Shown here one piece after another: positions 15,257 to 16,921 of a stretch of 16,921 nt of DNA. Each line of letters opens with the position of its first letter. Position 1 is the stretch's first letter. The notes beneath the pieces were generated by a model. That model was given only the letters and a program-made list of their open reading frames with translations, did not search any database and was not told the origin of the DNA. This stretch comes from an uncultured bacterium (lineage in GTDB: Bacteria; Bacillota; Clostridia; TANB77; CAG-508). The stretch lies in assembly GCA_905214245.1 (NCBI GenBank), contig CAJMLO010000023.1:1-16921 (forward strand), read 5' to 3'. The position numbers and the translations under genes were made by a program.

Positions 15257-16765
15257 TTATGATAATCTATTTTTTAATTCTTTTCTATCTATTTTTCCAT
15301 TAGCATTATATGGCATTCTGTCAATACAATGTATTTCATTTGGGCACATATAATTTGGAAGTTTTGCTTTTGCTTGTTCTAGTAAATCCTTTTCTTCAAG
15401 TTTATTTCCTTGGTAGAATAGAACTATTTTAGAATTTTTCTCATCATATACACAAGCACATGCAATAATTCCTTCTATAGCATTTATTGCTGTCTCAATC
15501 TCTCCAAGCTCAATTCTGTATCCCATATGTTTTATTTGAAAATCTTTTCTCGAAATATAAATTATTTCTCCTCTTTCATTTTCCTTAACAATGTCTCCTG
15601 TTTTATATATAATTTCAGGATATGCTTTATTTAGTGGATTTTGAACAAATACAGAATTTGTTTTTTCAGGATTGTTATAATAACCCATTGCAAGAAATGA
15701 GCCTCTTGCACAAAGTTCGCCTTCTTCTCCTTTACCTGCTCTTGTTCCATCATCTTTTATTATCATTACATCACAATTGTTACAGTGTTTTCCAATAGGT
15801 AATGTTTCTGTATTTTCAAATTTTCTATCTACAATATAATATGTGCAAATATCTGTTGTCTCTGTTGGTCCATAAAGGTTTGCAAACATAACATCTGGAA
15901 ATTTTTTTCTCCACATATTAAGTTGTTTCATAGGCATTACCTCACCTGCAAACATTACCTTTCTTAAATCTGGCAAATCCGCTTCTGCAAGTGCACCTAA
16001 ATTTGCAACTATGCATAGTGCTGATGGAACCCAATAAATTGTATTTATTTCTTTTTCTTTTAAATATTCAAGAAGTTTAACTGGGAAAGAAAAATACATT
16101 TTTGGTATTACATATAGTGTTGCACCTGTTAAAATTGTAGAAAATACATCTGTTATTGACATACTAAAATAAAAAGGTGTTTGATTTCCAAACTTTGTTT
16201 CCTCTGTTATTTCAAATGTATCTTTTACCCATGTAGCATATGCAAGCACAGCCTTATGTGAAATAACTGTTCCTTTTGGAACTCCAGTAGAGCCGGATGT
16301 AAATAAAATATACATTGGATCTGTATCAATTATTTCATTTGATATTTCTTTTAGTAATTCTGTGTTTTCTTTTTCACATATTAAATCTTCATATACAAAT
16401 ATTGATCCATTAAATTCAAGTGTTCTTGCCTTTTTCTCATTTTTCTTATCTGTTACAATTGCAATAGGGCTTAATGTATTAAATATATGGTGGATTCTTT
16501 CCTCAGGTGATTTATTATCAAGCACTGTATAAAAGTTTCCACTATATAAAATACCCATCATAGTCTCTAAGCATGCAACTGACTTATCCATAAAAATAGC
16601 GATAGGCTTATTAATTTCATTTAATTTTGCAAGTCCTGTTCCTACTTTTCTACAATTTTCTGTAAATTCCTTGTATGTAGCTCCTCTATTTATATCCTCA
16701 AAAGCTAGTTTATTTGGAAACCTTTTTGTTGTATTTTCCAAACACTGCAATATGCTTTTCTCCAT
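15257..16765 (-). CDS. dltA: DltA-like adenylating ligase with an altered substrate pocket
   Basis: An ANL-superfamily enzyme that adenylates an acid and loads it on the carrier protein encoded next. Core motifs are complete: A3 FTSGSTGVPKG (155-165), A5 NLYGPTETT (296-304), A7 YKTGD (387-391), A8 RKDFQIKHMGYRIELGEIE (406-424) and A10 NGKID with catalytic Lys491. The 502 residues match DltA. In the pocket, A4 reads PFYFSMSITD, so Ser201 takes the place of the Asp that binds the alpha-amino group in amino-acid adenylating enzymes. MFAGEVMP has Ala273 where DltA has the Cys that favours D-Ala. Substrate is thus uncertain. AAAGGA lies 9 nt before the ATG. The order ligase-carrier-MBOAT-SGNH differs from the usual dltABCD only in moving the carrier forward. 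Confidence 0.82.
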   Translation of the reverse strand: MEKSILQCLENTTKRFPNKLAFEDINRGATYKEFTENCRKVGTGLAKLNEINKPIAIFMDKSVACLETMMGILYSGNFYTVLDNKSPEERIHHIFNTLSPIAIVTDKKNEKKARTLEFNGSIFVYEDLICEKENTELLKEISNEIIDTDPMYILFTSGSTGVPKGTVISHKAVLAYATWVKDTFEITEETKFGNQTPFYFSMSITDVFSTILTGATLYVIPKMYFSFPVKLLEYLKEKEINTIYWVPSALCIVANLGALAEADLPDLRKVMFAGEVMPMKQLNMWRKKFPDVMFANLYGPTETTDICTYYIVDRKFENTETLPIGKHCNNCDVMIIKDDGTRAGKGEEGELCARGSFLAMGYYNNPEKTNSVFVQNPLNKAYPEIIYKTGDIVKENERGEIIYISRKDFQIKHMGYRIELGEIETAINAIEGIIACACVYDEKNSKIVLFYQGNKLEEKDLLEQAKAKLPNYMCPNEIHCIDRMPYNANGKIDRKELKNRLS

Positions 16766-16815
16766 TTCTTTGTTTCCTTTCCTAAATATCTCTAATTTAT
16801 CATTTTATTTTATAA

Positions 16816-16841
16816 AGTGATATCTAAAATAAGATATCACT
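16816..16841. promoter_or_regulatory. Palindrome in the leader of the Dlt-like operon
   Basis: A perfect 10-bp inverted repeat, AGTGATATCT / AGATATCACT, with a 6-nt centre. It lies between the predicted promoter and the ligase start, about 51 nt before the ATG. There is no T-run, so an operator or leader hairpin is more likely than a terminator. Confidence 0.55.
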
Positions 16842-16855
16842 AAAATTCTTCTACT

Positions 16856-16884
16856 ATATTACCCTATTTTACCAAACTTTGCAA
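16856..16884 (-). promoter_or_regulatory. Predicted promoter of the Dlt-like operon
   Basis: On the minus strand TTGCAA (16879-16884) and TAATAT (16856-16861) are spaced by 17 nt. Each matches the sigma-A consensus at four of six positions. The palindrome at 16816-16841 would be in the 5' leader. The rest of the window to 16921 is AT-rich, with no gene seen. Confidence 0.45.
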
Positions 16885-16921
16885 TAGTTATTACTTAATA
16901 ATTTATTAATTTTATTTTTTT

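Noticed and set aside
1..16921. TGA read as tryptophan (mycoplasma-type code)
   Set aside because: Trp is encoded by TGG throughout and no conserved gene has an in-frame TGA; the one TGA stop is at the doubtful end of the first gene.
1..16921. CRISPR arrays, rRNA genes, tRNA genes, prophage or transposase genes
   Set aside because: No regularly spaced repeats, no rRNA-like or cloverleaf sequence and no phage or transposase protein was seen.

Overview
The window is AT-rich bacterial DNA (roughly 30% GC by eye). It has strong AGGAGG-type ribosome-binding sites, the ylxM-ffh-rpsP-KH-rimM-trmD-rplS block typical of Bacillota, and a Dlt-like cell-envelope cassette. This fits an anaerobic, low-GC Bacillota, most likely a gut-type Clostridia lineage. 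The exact taxon cannot be read from the sequence.

Layout, left to right. (1) 1-3480, minus strand: lepA, rlmB and an uncharacterised membrane-anchored protein. (2) 3550-5490, plus strand, from a divergent promoter: tsaE, tsaB and rimI (tRNA t6A synthesis plus an N-acetyltransferase). A 131-bp inverted-repeat element lies between tsaB and rimI, and an intrinsic terminator ends the unit. (3) 5499-7939, plus strand: a Lon-family (S16) AAA+ protease with its own promoter. (4) 7940-8116: a convergent junction with three hairpins and a bidirectional terminator. (5) 8117-12246, minus strand: ylxM, ffh, rpsP, khpA, rimM, trmD and rplS (protein targeting, ribosome assembly, tRNA modification). The promoter of this unit overlaps the terminator of the next one. 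(6) 12252-16884, minus strand: an adenylating ligase, a carrier protein, an MBOAT acyltransferase and an SGNH protein. Together they look like a system that activates an acid, loads it on a carrier, passes it through the membrane and esterifies an envelope polymer.

Two points deserve attention. First, tsaE and ffh are each split by a single extra C at exactly the same place, inside the Walker A motif: GGT TC(T/A) [C] GGA AAA AC. In both cases the extra base creates an in-frame CGG codon. My manual scan found no other in-frame CGG in about 5,170 codons of this window. This could be +1 frameshifting (or four-base decoding) at an unassigned or starved CGG codon, or a repeated assembly error; the sequence alone cannot decide. 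Second, the Dlt-like ligase has Ser where amino-acid adenylating enzymes keep the Asp that binds the alpha-amino group, and Ala where DltA keeps its D-Ala-selective Cys. Its MBOAT partner is AlgI-like. The group attached may therefore not be D-alanine.
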